64,000 bases of DNA from DASPKT01 sp035626475. GTDB taxonomy: Bacteria; Pseudomonadota; Alphaproteobacteria; Azospirillales; Azospirillaceae. A program made the translations under genes and the position numbers. Of this stretch, positions 28,608 through 36,986 are shown piece by piece. The stretch covers positions 1 through 64,000 of the forward strand of contig DASPNP010000010.1 of assembly GCA_035626475.1 (NCBI GenBank), given 5' to 3'. Every line of letters starts with the position of its first letter. Positions within the stretch are counted from its first letter, which is position 1. The notes under the pieces were generated by a model, which did no database searches, was not told the DNA's origin, and saw only the letters and a list, made by a program, of their open reading frames with translations.

Positions 28608-30848
28608 ATGGCTGAGACAGTCCTATCGGGGCTGCGGCGGCTGCGGGCGGTGATGCGGCCCTGGGCCCGCCCGGCGCTGGCGGCCTCGGGCGCCGTGGCC
28701 GCCAGCCTGGCGGGACTGCTGCTGCTGAGCTTCGCCTGGGCGCTGGCCACCCTGCCGCTGCCCGGCGGCTTCGAGGAGGCGGGGCGGGGCGCGGTGGCGA
28801 TCCGGGCGGCGGACGGGTCGCTGCTGGCCTGGCGCGGCGTCGCCCGCGGCGGCCAGGTGGTGCCGTCGGCGCTGCCGCCGCACGTGACCCGCGCCGTGCT
28901 GGCGATGGAGGACCGGCGCTTCCACGCGCATGGCGGCATCGACCTGGCCGGCATCCTCCGGGCGGCGGTGCAGAACGTCACGGCCGGCGAGGTGCGGCAG
29001 GGCGGCTCCACCATCACCCAGCAGCTCGCCAAGACGCTGTTCCTGACGCCGGAGCGGACCTTCACCCGCAAGCTGCAGGAGGTGCTGCTGGCCTATTGGC
29101 TGGAGCGGCGGATGACCAAGGACGAAATCCTGGGCCGCTATCTGGAGACGGTCTATCTCGGCGCCGGCGCCCATGGCCTGCCGGCAGCGGCCCGGCGCTA
29201 TTTCGGCAAGGACGCCAAGGATTTGACGCTGCCGGAGGCGGCCATGCTGGCCGGGCTGATCCAGGCGCCGTCCCGCTACGCGCCCACCCGGTCGGTGGAG
29301 ACCGCGCGCGAACGGGCGTCGGTGGCGCTGGCGGCCATGGCGGACGCCGGCTTCATCACGCGCGAGCAGGCGGAGCAGGCGCGGCGTCAGCCGGCGACCC
29401 TGGCGCTGGCGCCCGGGGATCTGCCGGGCGCCGGCCATTTCGCCGACTGGGTGGACGGCCAGGCGCGGCGCCTGCTGGGCGGGGCCGGCGGCACGGCCGA
29501 ACTGGAGACCACGCTCGATCCCCGGCTGCAGGAGCTGGCAGGGGCGGTGGTGGCGCGGGCGCTGGACGGGGAGGGGCGCGAGAAGGGCGTGGGCGAGGCG
29601 GCGCTGGTGGCGTTGCGCGCCGACGGCGCGGTGGTGGCGATGGTCGGCGGCCGCGACTACGACTCCTCCTCCTTCAACCGGGCGGTCCAGGCGCGGCGGC
29701 AGCCGGGCTCGCTGTTCAAGCTGTTCGTCTATCTGGCGGCGCTGGAATCGGGGATGCGGCCCGACGACCGGGTGGAGGACGCGCCGCTGCGCATCGGCGA
29801 ATGGGAGCCGCGCAACCTCGACGGCAAGTTCCGCGGCGCCGTGCCGCTGCGCGAGGCCTTCGCCCAGTCGCTGAACGTCGCCACCGTCGCGGTGCAGGAG
29901 CGGGTGGGGCGCGGCCGGGTGGCGGCGCTGGCCCGCTCGATGGGTGTGCCGGCGGAGGAGGTGGGGCCGGCGCTGGCGCTCGGCACCGTCGAGGCGAGCC
30001 TGCTGGAGATCACCGCCGCCTACGCCGCCGTCGCCGCCGGAACCGAGCGGGTGGAGCCCTACGGCATAAGGGCGCTGCGCGGCCCCGGCGCGCTGGGCTG
30101 GGTCCGGCCGCCGCCGGCCGCGCGCCGGGCCGCCTGGCCGCGCGAGACCATGCTGGACCTGCTGGGCGCCGTGGTGCGCACCGGCACCGGGCGGGCGGCG
30201 GCCCTGCGCGTCCCGGCCTACGGCAAGACCGGCACGACGCAGGAGAACCGCGACGCTTGGTTCGTCGGCTTCGCCGGCGACCTGGTGGTGGGCGTCTGGG
30301 TCGGCAACGACGACGGCCGGCCGATGGACCGCGTCACCGGCGGCGGCCTGCCGGCCCGGCTCTGGGCCGCCTTCATGGGCGGGGCGCTGGCCGCCGTTCC
30401 GCCCACCCTCGTGGCCGAGACGCCGGCGCCGGCGCCGGTGGCCGAACCGCCCCTGCCCGAGCCGCCCGTGCCCGAACTCCCCAAGGCGCAACCGCTGCCG
30501 GAGGCGCCGCCGCCCAAACCGGCGCCGGTGCGCCGGCCGGTCATCGGCGTGCCGCTGGTCATCGATACCGGTACGCTGCGCCTGGCCGGGCGCGAGATCC
30601 GGCTGATCGGGGTGGAGCCGCTGGCGGGTCCCCAGGCCCGTGCCTTCGCCGCCTATATCGGCGGGCGCGAGGTCGCCTGCACGCCGGTGACGGGCGACCT
30701 CCACCGCTGCGAGGTGGATGGCTGGGATCTGTCGGAGGCGGTGCTCTTCAACGGCGGCGGCCGCGCCACCCGCGACGCCCCGCCCGCCCTGCTCGCCGCC
30801 GAGGAACGCGCCCGCGCCGACCGCAAGGGCGTGTGGGGCGGACGGTAG
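28608..30848 (+). CDS. Class A penicillin-binding protein with SNase-like C-terminal extension
   Basis: A 746-residue bifunctional peptidoglycan synthase. N-terminal membrane anchor (about 25-48), glycosyltransferase-51 domain (catalytic Glu101 in MEDRRFHAHGGID, then GGSTITQQLAK), and a transpeptidase domain with Ser368 in the SLFK tetrad, SLN and KTG (Lys540, GKTGTTQENRDAWF). It ends with a proline-rich linker (about 612-640) and an additional domain (about 645-746) with LVIDTGTLRLAG, IRLIGVEPLAGPQAR, CTPVTGDLHRCEVDGWDLSE and ARADRKGVWGG. That pattern resembles thermonuclease (SNase) domains, although the PE that normally follows the substrate-contact loop is PLAG. The extension may bind a ligand or be catalytically dead. 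It is flanked by two RTX genes. Confidence 0.9.
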   Translation: MAETVLSGLRRLRAVMRPWARPALAASGAVAASLAGLLLLSFAWALATLPLPGGFEEAGRGAVAIRAADGSLLAWRGVARGGQVVPSALPPHVTRAVLAMEDRRFHAHGGIDLAGILRAAVQNVTAGEVRQGGSTITQQLAKTLFLTPERTFTRKLQEVLLAYWLERRMTKDEILGRYLETVYLGAGAHGLPAAARRYFGKDAKDLTLPEAAMLAGLIQAPSRYAPTRSVETARERASVALAAMADAGFITREQAEQARRQPATLALAPGDLPGAGHFADWVDGQARRLLGGAGGTAELETTLDPRLQELAGAVVARALDGEGREKGVGEAALVALRADGAVVAMVGGRDYDSSSFNRAVQARRQPGSLFKLFVYLAALESGMRPDDRVEDAPLRIGEWEPRNLDGKFRGAVPLREAFAQSLNVATVAVQERVGRGRVAALARSMGVPAEEVGPALALGTVEASLLEITAAYAAVAAGTERVEPYGIRALRGPGALGWVRPPPAARRAAWPRETMLDLLGAVVRTGTGRAAALRVPAYGKTGTTQENRDAWFVGFAGDLVVGVWVGNDDGRPMDRVTGGGLPARLWAAFMGGALAAVPPTLVAETPAPAPVAEPPLPEPPVPELPKAQPLPEAPPPKPAPVRRPVIGVPLVIDTGTLRLAGREIRLIGVEPLAGPQARAFAAYIGGREVACTPVTGDLHRCEVDGWDLSEAVLFNGGGRATRDAPPALLAAEERARADRKGVWGGR

Positions 30849-30962
30849 GCCCAGCCTCCCGAAATCGCGCTCCCCGCCGGGGGCCGGCACCCAGGATGCG
30901 CGGTACCGGGCGCCCGATCCGGCGTGCCATAAGCGGCCGACCCCTGGAACCGGATTCCGATC

Positions 30963-32216
30963 ATGCCGCTGCTGTCCCACGCGGACCTCACGCCCGAGGA
31001 TTTCCTCACCTTCTTCCGCCTGGCCGACGCCGCGAGCGAGGGCATCGCGGCGCCCGACGGCTGGCGCTCGCTGGTCGCGGCCGATCTCGGGCTGGAGCCC
31101 GGCCGCTTCGATGGCGACTGGTACGAGAAGGGCGGGGCGCTCGGCGGGGCGGCGGCGCGGGTGACGGTGAAGGACGGCACGCTCGCCGTGTCCTTCCGCA
31201 ACACCGACAGCGCCATCGACTATGCCGACTATCCGCGCCTGACCATCGACCCCAACGCGCCGCTGGTCGGCCGCTCCGCCTACATCTGGGCCTTCGACGG
31301 GCTGCTGAAGGCCGTCGCCGACTATGCCCGCGACCCGGCCAACGGGGTCGAGCGCGTCTGGGTGACGGGGCACAGCCTGGGCGCCGCCGCGGCCAACCAG
31401 CTGCGCGACCTGGCCTCGGGCGGCGACCGCTACGGCGACGTGTTCGACGACGCCACCTACGTCACGGTGGGATCGCCGCTGGTCGTGGACGATGAGGGGC
31501 CGATCTATAATTTCGGCTACGACAACGACATCTTCTTCCGCACCGTGAACCTGTTCCGCGGCGGCAACGCGTCGGCGCCGGACAACCTCGTCTTCTACGA
31601 CGCCGGCTATGCCGGAGGCGCCGGGCGCGCCCTGGCCCCGCACAGCCTGGGCGGCCTGTTCGAGCATCCCGACGCCTATTTCACCGGCATCGAGCGGCTG
31701 GTCGCCGCCCGGGTGGACGAGATCCCCGGCCTGGACCAGGATCAGCTGGTGGTGGTCGATGCCTTCGACGGGGCGGTGGTGAATCCCCGCCCGGATCGCG
31801 CCGCGCTGATGCTGGGCGAGCGGGCGGAGGCCGACACCATCACCGGCGGCGCCGGGGCCGACACCATCGTCGGCGGGGGCGGCGACGACCGGCTGGCGGG
31901 CGGCGGCGGCGCCGACCTGTTCCGCTTCGTCTTCGACGCGCAGACCGCCGCCGGCAGGGCCACCATCGCCGATGCCGGGCCGGGCGACGCGGTGCAGGTC
32001 GCGGGCCTCGCGCTCGCCCCGGCGGCCAGCGCCGACGCGGCGGCGCTGACGGCCGGCGGCTGGGCGGTGTCTGCGGCCGAGGGCGTCACGCTGCTCTCCT
32101 TCGGGCTCGACGCGGCGCCCGGCGCCGATTTCGCGGTGCGGCTGGCCGGCATCCTCGGCACCGGCGACTTCACCGTATCGGGCGACACGCTGGTGATCGG
32201 CGGCGCCATCGCCTGA
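30963..32216 (+). CDS. RTX lipase-like protein
   Basis: A 417-residue protein without a signal peptide. The central region has a class 3 lipase pattern: VWVTGHSLGAAAANQL with the nucleophile Ser138 in GHSLG, preceded by an alpha/beta-fold strand (VSFRNTDSAIDYADY). Towards the C-terminus there is a short RTX block (GGAGADTIVGGGGDDRLAGG, about 293-315) and a calcium-binding type beta-roll tail. RTX lipases of this plan are exported by type I systems and fold outside with calcium. The catalytic Asp and His cannot be fixed by eye. It follows the PBP by 114 bp on the same strand; whether the genes are co-transcribed is unclear. Confidence 0.8.
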   Translation: MPLLSHADLTPEDFLTFFRLADAASEGIAAPDGWRSLVAADLGLEPGRFDGDWYEKGGALGGAAARVTVKDGTLAVSFRNTDSAIDYADYPRLTIDPNAPLVGRSAYIWAFDGLLKAVADYARDPANGVERVWVTGHSLGAAAANQLRDLASGGDRYGDVFDDATYVTVGSPLVVDDEGPIYNFGYDNDIFFRTVNLFRGGNASAPDNLVFYDAGYAGGAGRALAPHSLGGLFEHPDAYFTGIERLVAARVDEIPGLDQDQLVVVDAFDGAVVNPRPDRAALMLGERAEADTITGGAGADTIVGGGGDDRLAGGGGADLFRFVFDAQTAAGRATIADAGPGDAVQVAGLALAPAASADAAALTAGGWAVSAAEGVTLLSFGLDAAPGADFAVRLAGILGTGDFTVSGDTLVIGGAIA

Positions 32217-32431
32217 GGCGGGTGCCATGCCGGCGGCGCCCGCGACCCTGGGATGCCGCCCGATGCCGCTGACCGGAACGCCTCCGGCCACGCCGCCGGC
32301 CGCCTCGCCGCCATGTCCGGCCGGGTGTGTCTGACCGCCCGGGTCTTCCAGGCCGGACGCTTGCGCGGCGTCGGCGACGTGCCCAGCGACGGGGCGTCGG
32401 GATAAGCCGACGCTCCTCCCGACCTACGGGT

Positions 32432-34117
32432 TCACGCCGCGCGGATGCCGGCCAGGAAGCGGTCGACGCCGGCGCGCAGCACCTCCGCCTGCCGGCCCAG
32501 GTCGCCGGCCGAGGCGACCAGCTGGGAGGCGGCGGCGCCGGTCTCGCCCGCGGCCTCCGCCACCGTCCCGATGCTGGAGGAGACCGACGCGGTGCCAGCG
32601 GCGGCCTCCTGCACGTTGCGGGCGATCTCGCCGGTCGCGGCACCCTGTTCCTCCACCGCGGCGGCGATGGCCGACGCGACGTGGTTCAGCTCGTCGATGG
32701 TGCCGGCGATGCCGCGGATGGCCGTGACCGCCTCGTCCGACACGGCGCGCATCGCCGTAACCTGGGCGCTGATCTCCTCGGTCGCCCGGGCGGTCTGGGT
32801 GGCGAGCTGCTTGACCTCGCTCGCCACCACGGCGAAGCCCTTGCCGGCCTCGCCAGCGCGGGCCGCCTCGATGGTCGCGTTCAGCGCCAGCAGGTTGGTC
32901 TGGCCGGCGATGTCGGCGATCAGCTGCACCACCGCGCCGATCCGCTCGGCGGCGTCCGACAATCCGGCCACGGTACGGTCGGTGCGCGCGGCGGCCTCGA
33001 CCGCGTCGGCGGCGGCGCCGGTGGATTGCGCCACCTGCCGGGCGATCTCCCGGACCGAGCTGGACAGCTCCTCGGCGGCACTCGCCACGGTCTGCACGTT
33101 GGCGGTGGCCTGCTCCGACGCCGACGCCACGACCGTGGTCTGGCGGGCGGTCTCCTCGGCGGTGGCGGACATGCTCTCGGCGGTGGCGTTCAGCTCGGTC
33201 GCGGCCGAGGCGAGCGTCTTCAGCGACGCCTCGATCTCCGCCTCGAAGGCGGCGATATGGCGCTCGACCGCCTCCTGGCGCAGGCGCTTGCGCTCCTGCT
33301 CCGCGCGCTCCAGCTCGGCCAGGCGGCGGTTCTCGATTGCCGCGCGCTTGAACACCTCCAGCGCCCGGGCCAGCACGCCGATCTCGTCCCGGCGCTGGGC
33401 GCCCGCGATCTCGACCTCCAGCTCGCCCCGCGCCAGCCGCTCCGTGACCTCGGCCGTTTCGTTCAGCGGGCGGACGACGCGGGCGATGACGGTCCAGAAG
33501 GCCAGCGCGATGGCGACCAGGCCGCCCGCCACCGTCCCCGCCAGCACCAGCCGGGAGACGTCGTAGGCCCGGTCCGAGGCGGCGTACTCGCGCTGGGCGA
33601 CCTCGATCTGCAGATCGACCAGCTTGCCCACCGCCATGCTGAGCGGCTCGACCGCCGGATACATTTCCTGGTCGGCGAAGCGGGCCAGCTCCGCCTTGTC
33701 GCTGCCGGCCAGGATTCCGAGCAGCTTGGCGATGGCGGCGTCGGCCGGCGCCCGCGCCGCCTCCACCTGGCCCGCCAGCGCCTTCTCCTCGGGTGTCAGG
33801 TATGTCGCCCGGTAGGCGCCCCAGCGCGTCTCGATGTCCTTGGTGGCGGCGCGGACCATGCGCGCGGCCTCGGGCCAGGGCAGGGTGCCGGCGCGGGCCT
33901 TGTGCACGCTGTCGACGACATTGACCGCGTACTGGTCGGAGATGAGCTTCAGGTCGCGCAAGGGCACGACGCGGTCGTTGTAGACCGTCTGCAATCCTGT
34001 ATTCGCCGTCTCAAGCGAGGTCCAGCCGGTCACGGCCTGCAGCAGCAGCATGGCACTCAGGGCGACAAGCGCCGCCAGCAGACGGGCCTTGATCGTCAGC
34101 GTCTTCACTTCATTCAC
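32432..34117 (-). CDS. Methyl-accepting chemotaxis protein (4HB sensor)
   Basis: A 561-residue receptor. TM1 (about 10-30, LLAALVALSAMLLLQAVTGW), a periplasmic four-helix-bundle domain of the 4HB_MCP type (about 35-190, VYNDRVVPLRDLKLISDQYA is its typical start), TM2 (about 192-212), HAMP (about 212-265), and the coiled-coil signalling domain with the hairpin tip (GQTNLLALNATIEAARAGE; GKGFAVVASEVKQLATQT). 4HB receptors sense small molecules such as amino or organic acids. The cytoplasmic part closely resembles that of the receptor at 6554-8260, while the sensor domains differ, so they probably feed the same CheA pathway with different ligands. No CheR-tethering tail is seen. The upstream region is AT-rich for this genome. 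Confidence 0.93.
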   Translation of the reverse strand: MNEVKTLTIKARLLAALVALSAMLLLQAVTGWTSLETANTGLQTVYNDRVVPLRDLKLISDQYAVNVVDSVHKARAGTLPWPEAARMVRAATKDIETRWGAYRATYLTPEEKALAGQVEAARAPADAAIAKLLGILAGSDKAELARFADQEMYPAVEPLSMAVGKLVDLQIEVAQREYAASDRAYDVSRLVLAGTVAGGLVAIALAFWTVIARVVRPLNETAEVTERLARGELEVEIAGAQRRDEIGVLARALEVFKRAAIENRRLAELERAEQERKRLRQEAVERHIAAFEAEIEASLKTLASAATELNATAESMSATAEETARQTTVVASASEQATANVQTVASAAEELSSSVREIARQVAQSTGAAADAVEAAARTDRTVAGLSDAAERIGAVVQLIADIAGQTNLLALNATIEAARAGEAGKGFAVVASEVKQLATQTARATEEISAQVTAMRAVSDEAVTAIRGIAGTIDELNHVASAIAAAVEEQGAATGEIARNVQEAAAGTASVSSSIGTVAEAAGETGAAASQLVASAGDLGRQAEVLRAGVDRFLAGIRAA

Positions 34118-34281
34118 CGTATTATTGGGTGCGAGCGGCGCGCGGGGCGCGGCGGGACTCGATCGGCGGGGGAGATACCTGAAATTTCGGCTGATCCTAA
34201 CTAGCCGTAGGTGCTAGAATATTAGGCATATATGTGAACGCGTGTTCGTCGATCCGGCAGCGCGGGGCTCCTCAACGCCTT

Positions 34282-34533
34282 TCAAGGGGCCGCGGCGCCC
34301 GTGTCCGCCTCGCCCAGGCGGCGGCGCAGAATCGCCACCTCGCGCTCCAGTTCGCGGACGCGGCGGGCCAGCTCCTGCTTGCTGAGGCCGCCCTCCTGCC
34401 GCCAGCGATAGTAGGTCATGCGCGAGACGCCGAGCTCGCGCACCACCTCGACGATGCGGGCCCCCTCCGCCAGCCGGCGCTCGGCCAGCGCCAGCATCGC
34501 CGCGACCTCGTCCGGGCCGTGACCGCGCCGCAT
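34282..34533 (-). CDS. Orphan transposase-OrfA-like HTH/coiled-coil protein, 83 aa
   Basis: Begins MRRGHGPDEVAAMLALAERR and has a helix-turn-helix (IVEVVRELGVSRMTYYRWRQ) followed by a leucine-rich coiled coil (LARRVRELEREVAILRRRL). This is the layout of IS3-family OrfA transposase subunits and related HTH_8/HTH_29 proteins. No OrfB with a DDE catalytic domain, inverted repeats or target duplication is visible nearby, so it is an isolated remnant or a domesticated DNA-binding protein. It lies 11 bp after nagA on the same strand and is probably the last gene of that transcript, so a regulatory role there is possible. ATG 34533 avoids overlap with nagA; ATG 34590 is an alternative. Confidence 0.65.
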   Translation of the reverse strand: MRRGHGPDEVAAMLALAERRLAEGARIVEVVRELGVSRMTYYRWRQEGGLSKQELARRVRELEREVAILRRRLGEADTGAAAP

Positions 34534-34544
34534 CGCCGCCTCCC

Positions 34545-35714
34545 TCAGCTCGACTGCCAGGAGCCGCGGACCCAGGCCCCGGCGACCCACGTGCCCAGCA
34601 CCCGCAGATCCGGCGACAGCAGCGCCATGTCGGCGGCGCGGCCGGGCAGGAGGCGGCCGTGGCTCGCCTCCAATCCCAGGAACTCGGCCGGGTAGAGCGA
34701 CGCCATGCGCAGCGCCTCCTCAAGGCTGACGCCCAGGAGATCGACGGCGTTGCGCACGGCTTGGGCCATGTCGATGTCGGCGCCGGCGAGCACCCCGTCC
34801 GCCGTCACCAGCCGCCCGTCCTGGCGCCGGATGGTGCGGCCGTAGAGCTGGAACTCGGTGGCGTCGGTGCCGGTCGGGCTCATGGCATCGGTGACCAGGA
34901 ACAGCTTGCCGCGGGGCTTCAGGGCGAGCGCCAGCCGCAGCATGGCGGGATGGACATGCACCCCGTCGCAGATGATGCCGCACCAGCTGCCCGGGTCCAG
35001 CAGCGCCGCCCCGGCGATGCCGGGCTCGCGCCCGGTCAGCGGCGGCATGGCGTTGAACAGATGGGTGAAGCCGCGCAGGCCTGCCGCCAAGGCATCCCGG
35101 GTGCGCTCCAGCCCGGCGGCGGAATGGGCGCCGGCGAGCACCAGCCCGGCACCCGCCAGCCGCGCGATGTCGTCGATCTCCACCATGTCAGGCGCCAGCG
35201 ACAGCAGCACGCGACCCTCGGGGAAGCGGGCGGGCAGGCCGGCCAGCCACTCCACATCCTCCGGCGCCGGGCGGCGGATGGCGCCCTCCTCATGTACCCC
35301 CTTGCGGGCGGGGCTGAGGAACGGCCCCTCCAGATGGATGCCCAGCACGCCGGAGCCCGGGATGCGCGCGGCGCGCTCCGCCGCCTCCGCCGCACGGCGC
35401 ATGCCCTGGGGCCGGTCGGTGATGAAGGTCGGCAGCAGGGCCGTGGTGCCGAAGCGCCGATGCGCGGCGGCGATGGCCAGCGCGCCCTCGACCGTCGGCA
35501 TGTCGTTGAACAGCACCCCGCCGCCGCCATTGACCTGGGTGTCGATGAAGCCCGGCACCAGCAGGCTGCCCTCCGGCAACCGCTCCTCCCTGGCGCCCGG
35601 CGCGGCGTCGCCCGCCACCAGATCCAGCACGCGCCCGCCCTCCAGCAGCAGCGATTCTCCGTCAAGCGTCGTGTCGCCGGTGAAGATCCGCGCGCCCGTC
35701 AGCAGCGTCCGCAT
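34545..35714 (-). CDS. nagA: N-acetylglucosamine-6-phosphate deacetylase
   Basis: A 389-residue amidohydrolase. It hydrolyses GlcNAc-6-P to GlcN-6-P and acetate in the cytoplasm. Key residues line up with the known enzyme: Glu129 in GIHLEGPFL (metal ligand), His197 in GAHSAAG, His218 in THLFNAM, His253 in GVHVHP, and catalytic Asp276 in LVTDAMSP. The metal-binding motif near residue 60 is FIDTQVNGGGG, as in other NagA proteins. It is transcribed with a SIS-domain enzyme about 240 bp upstream, although a repeat-rich gap separates them, and is followed by an orphan HTH gene. Context with a BadF-type kinase, SIS protein and transporter makes an amino-sugar role firm. Confidence 0.95.
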   Translation of the reverse strand: MRTLLTGARIFTGDTTLDGESLLLEGGRVLDLVAGDAAPGAREERLPEGSLLVPGFIDTQVNGGGGVLFNDMPTVEGALAIAAAHRRFGTTALLPTFITDRPQGMRRAAEAAERAARIPGSGVLGIHLEGPFLSPARKGVHEEGAIRRPAPEDVEWLAGLPARFPEGRVLLSLAPDMVEIDDIARLAGAGLVLAGAHSAAGLERTRDALAAGLRGFTHLFNAMPPLTGREPGIAGAALLDPGSWCGIICDGVHVHPAMLRLALALKPRGKLFLVTDAMSPTGTDATEFQLYGRTIRRQDGRLVTADGVLAGADIDMAQAVRNAVDLLGVSLEEALRMASLYPAEFLGLEASHGRLLPGRAADMALLSPDLRVLGTWVAGAWVRGSWQSS

Positions 35715-35757
35715 CGCATGCTCCGTTCCAGATGATTCCGCCCGTACCTTTCGGCCG

Positions 35758-35790
35758 TCATCCCGGCGGAAGCCGGGACCCAGGGGTTGC
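35758..35790. repeat. GTCATCCCGGC-type intergenic repeat
   Basis: Begins GTCATCCCGGCGGAAGCCGG and continues as a GGACCCAGGGGT-like tail. The core contains a short dyad (CCCGGC/GCCGGG). Sequences of this kind are well known as dispersed intergenic elements in many alphaproteobacteria. It is at the start of the 237-bp gap between nagA and the SIS gene. Confidence 0.5.
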
Positions 35791-35819
35791 AGCCATATAA
35801 GGGCTATGAAGCACGCCCG

Positions 35820-35897
35820 TAGGTCGCATGGAGGCGAAGCCGCAATGCGACCTGACCTTGCCGGGATGTCGCATTGCGCTCCGCTCCATGCGACCTA
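35820..35897. repeat. Long imperfect inverted repeat, potential hairpin
   Basis: A left arm of 32 bp (35820-35851, TAGGTCGCATGGAGGCGAAG then CCGCAATGCGAC) is mirrored by a right arm of 30 bp (35868-35897, GTCGCATTGCGCTCCGCTCC then ATGCGACCTA), with a 16-bp loop. Two or three mismatches and a two-base gap occur in the middle. It lies between the SIS gene and nagA on the minus strand and could form a strong mRNA hairpin or be a mobile palindromic element. No T-run follows, so simple termination is unlikely. Confidence 0.8.
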
Positions 35898-35951
35898 TGA
35901 ACCATATCCGTGCTGCATCGGCCGCATCCATGGCCCAACGGGTCCCCTCCG

Positions 35952-36986
35952 TCATATCGTCTCGGTCACTTTCCGCAGGTTGGCCGGCCGGTCGGGGTCC
36001 AGGCCCCGGGCCAGCGACAGGGCCGGCACCGCGCCGTAGAAGGCCTGCACGGCGGCCAGCGGCGCCAGCTCGGCCGGGATGCCCGAGGGCAGCGGCAGGG
36101 GCGTGGCGCCCGTCACCAGCGGGTCGGTCGCCATGACCCGGGCGCCCAGCCGCACCAGGGCCGCGGCGGTGCCGCGCGAGGGTCCGGCGGTGGGATCGTC
36201 CTGGCTCAGCGCCAGAACCGGGAAGCCCGGGCCGACCAGCTCCAGCGGCCCATGCATGACCTCGGCGGCGCTGAAGGCCTCGGCATGCAGCCGGCAGGTC
36301 TCCTTGAACTTCAGCGCCATCTCGGCCGCCGCCCCCATGCCCGGCCCGCGCCCGACGACATAGAGGTTGCCGGCCTCCTCCAGCGTAGCCAGGGCGGGGC
36401 CCCAGTCGCAGCCCTGCGCCGCCTCCAGCCAGGCCGGCGACGAGCGGGACGTCTCCAGCAGCTCCGTTTCGCCGGTCCAGTGCGCGGTCAGGTGCAGGAA
36501 AGCCAGCGCCGAGGTCAGGAACGACTTGGTGGCGGCGACGCTGCGCTCCGGCCCCGCATGCAGCGGCAGCACCAGGTCGCACAGGCCCACCAGCGGCGCC
36601 GTCTCGTCATTGACGATGCCGACGACCAGCGCGCCGGACGATTTCGCCATCTCCGACAGGCGCAGCAGGTCGGGGCTGCGGCCGGACTGGGAGACGGCCA
36701 GGAACAGCGCGCCCTTCAGATCCAGCGGCGCGCGGTAGAGCGACACGACCGACGGCCCGATGGAGGCCACCGGCACGCCCAGCCGCGTCTCCAGCAGGTA
36801 CTTGCCGTAGGTCGACGCATGGTCGGAGCTGCCGCGCGCGCAGGTGACGGCGAGGCGCGGCGGCGAGCGGCGCAGCCGGGCGGCGAGATCCTCCAGAGCG
36901 GGGCGGCAGGCCTCCAGCTGGCGCCGGGCGGCGGCGGGCGCCTCGGCGGCCTCCTGGGCCATGAGCGTGTCGGCGGGTCGGGTCAT
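35952..36986 (-). CDS. SIS-domain glucosamine-6-phosphate deaminase/aminotransferase-like protein
   Basis: A 344-residue protein with two SIS domains, corresponding to the isomerase half of GlmS without the glutaminase. Motifs: CARGSSDHASTYGKYLLE (phosphosugar-binding loop), LAVSQSGRSPDLL, VGIVNDETAPL and a C-terminal DPDRPANLRKVTET, which is the GlmS-like signature. Stand-alone proteins of this type act as NagB-II/AgaS-like deaminases, converting GlcN-6-P to fructose-6-P and ammonia. Placed next to nagA and a sugar kinase, it would complete GlcNAc catabolism. Its start overlaps the upstream kinase stop (ATGA), so translation is coupled. Confidence 0.88.
   Translation of the reverse strand: MTRPADTLMAQEAAEAPAAARRQLEACRPALEDLAARLRRSPPRLAVTCARGSSDHASTYGKYLLETRLGVPVASIGPSVVSLYRAPLDLKGALFLAVSQSGRSPDLLRLSEMAKSSGALVVGIVNDETAPLVGLCDLVLPLHAGPERSVAATKSFLTSALAFLHLTAHWTGETELLETSRSSPAWLEAAQGCDWGPALATLEEAGNLYVVGRGPGMGAAAEMALKFKETCRLHAEAFSAAEVMHGPLELVGPGFPVLALSQDDPTAGPSRGTAAALVRLGARVMATDPLVTGATPLPLPSGIPAELAPLAAVQAFYGAVPALSLARGLDPDRPANLRKVTETI

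Noticed and set aside
34282..34533. Complete insertion sequence around the HTH gene
   Set aside because: No OrfB/DDE domain, flanking inverted repeats or target duplication are visible.
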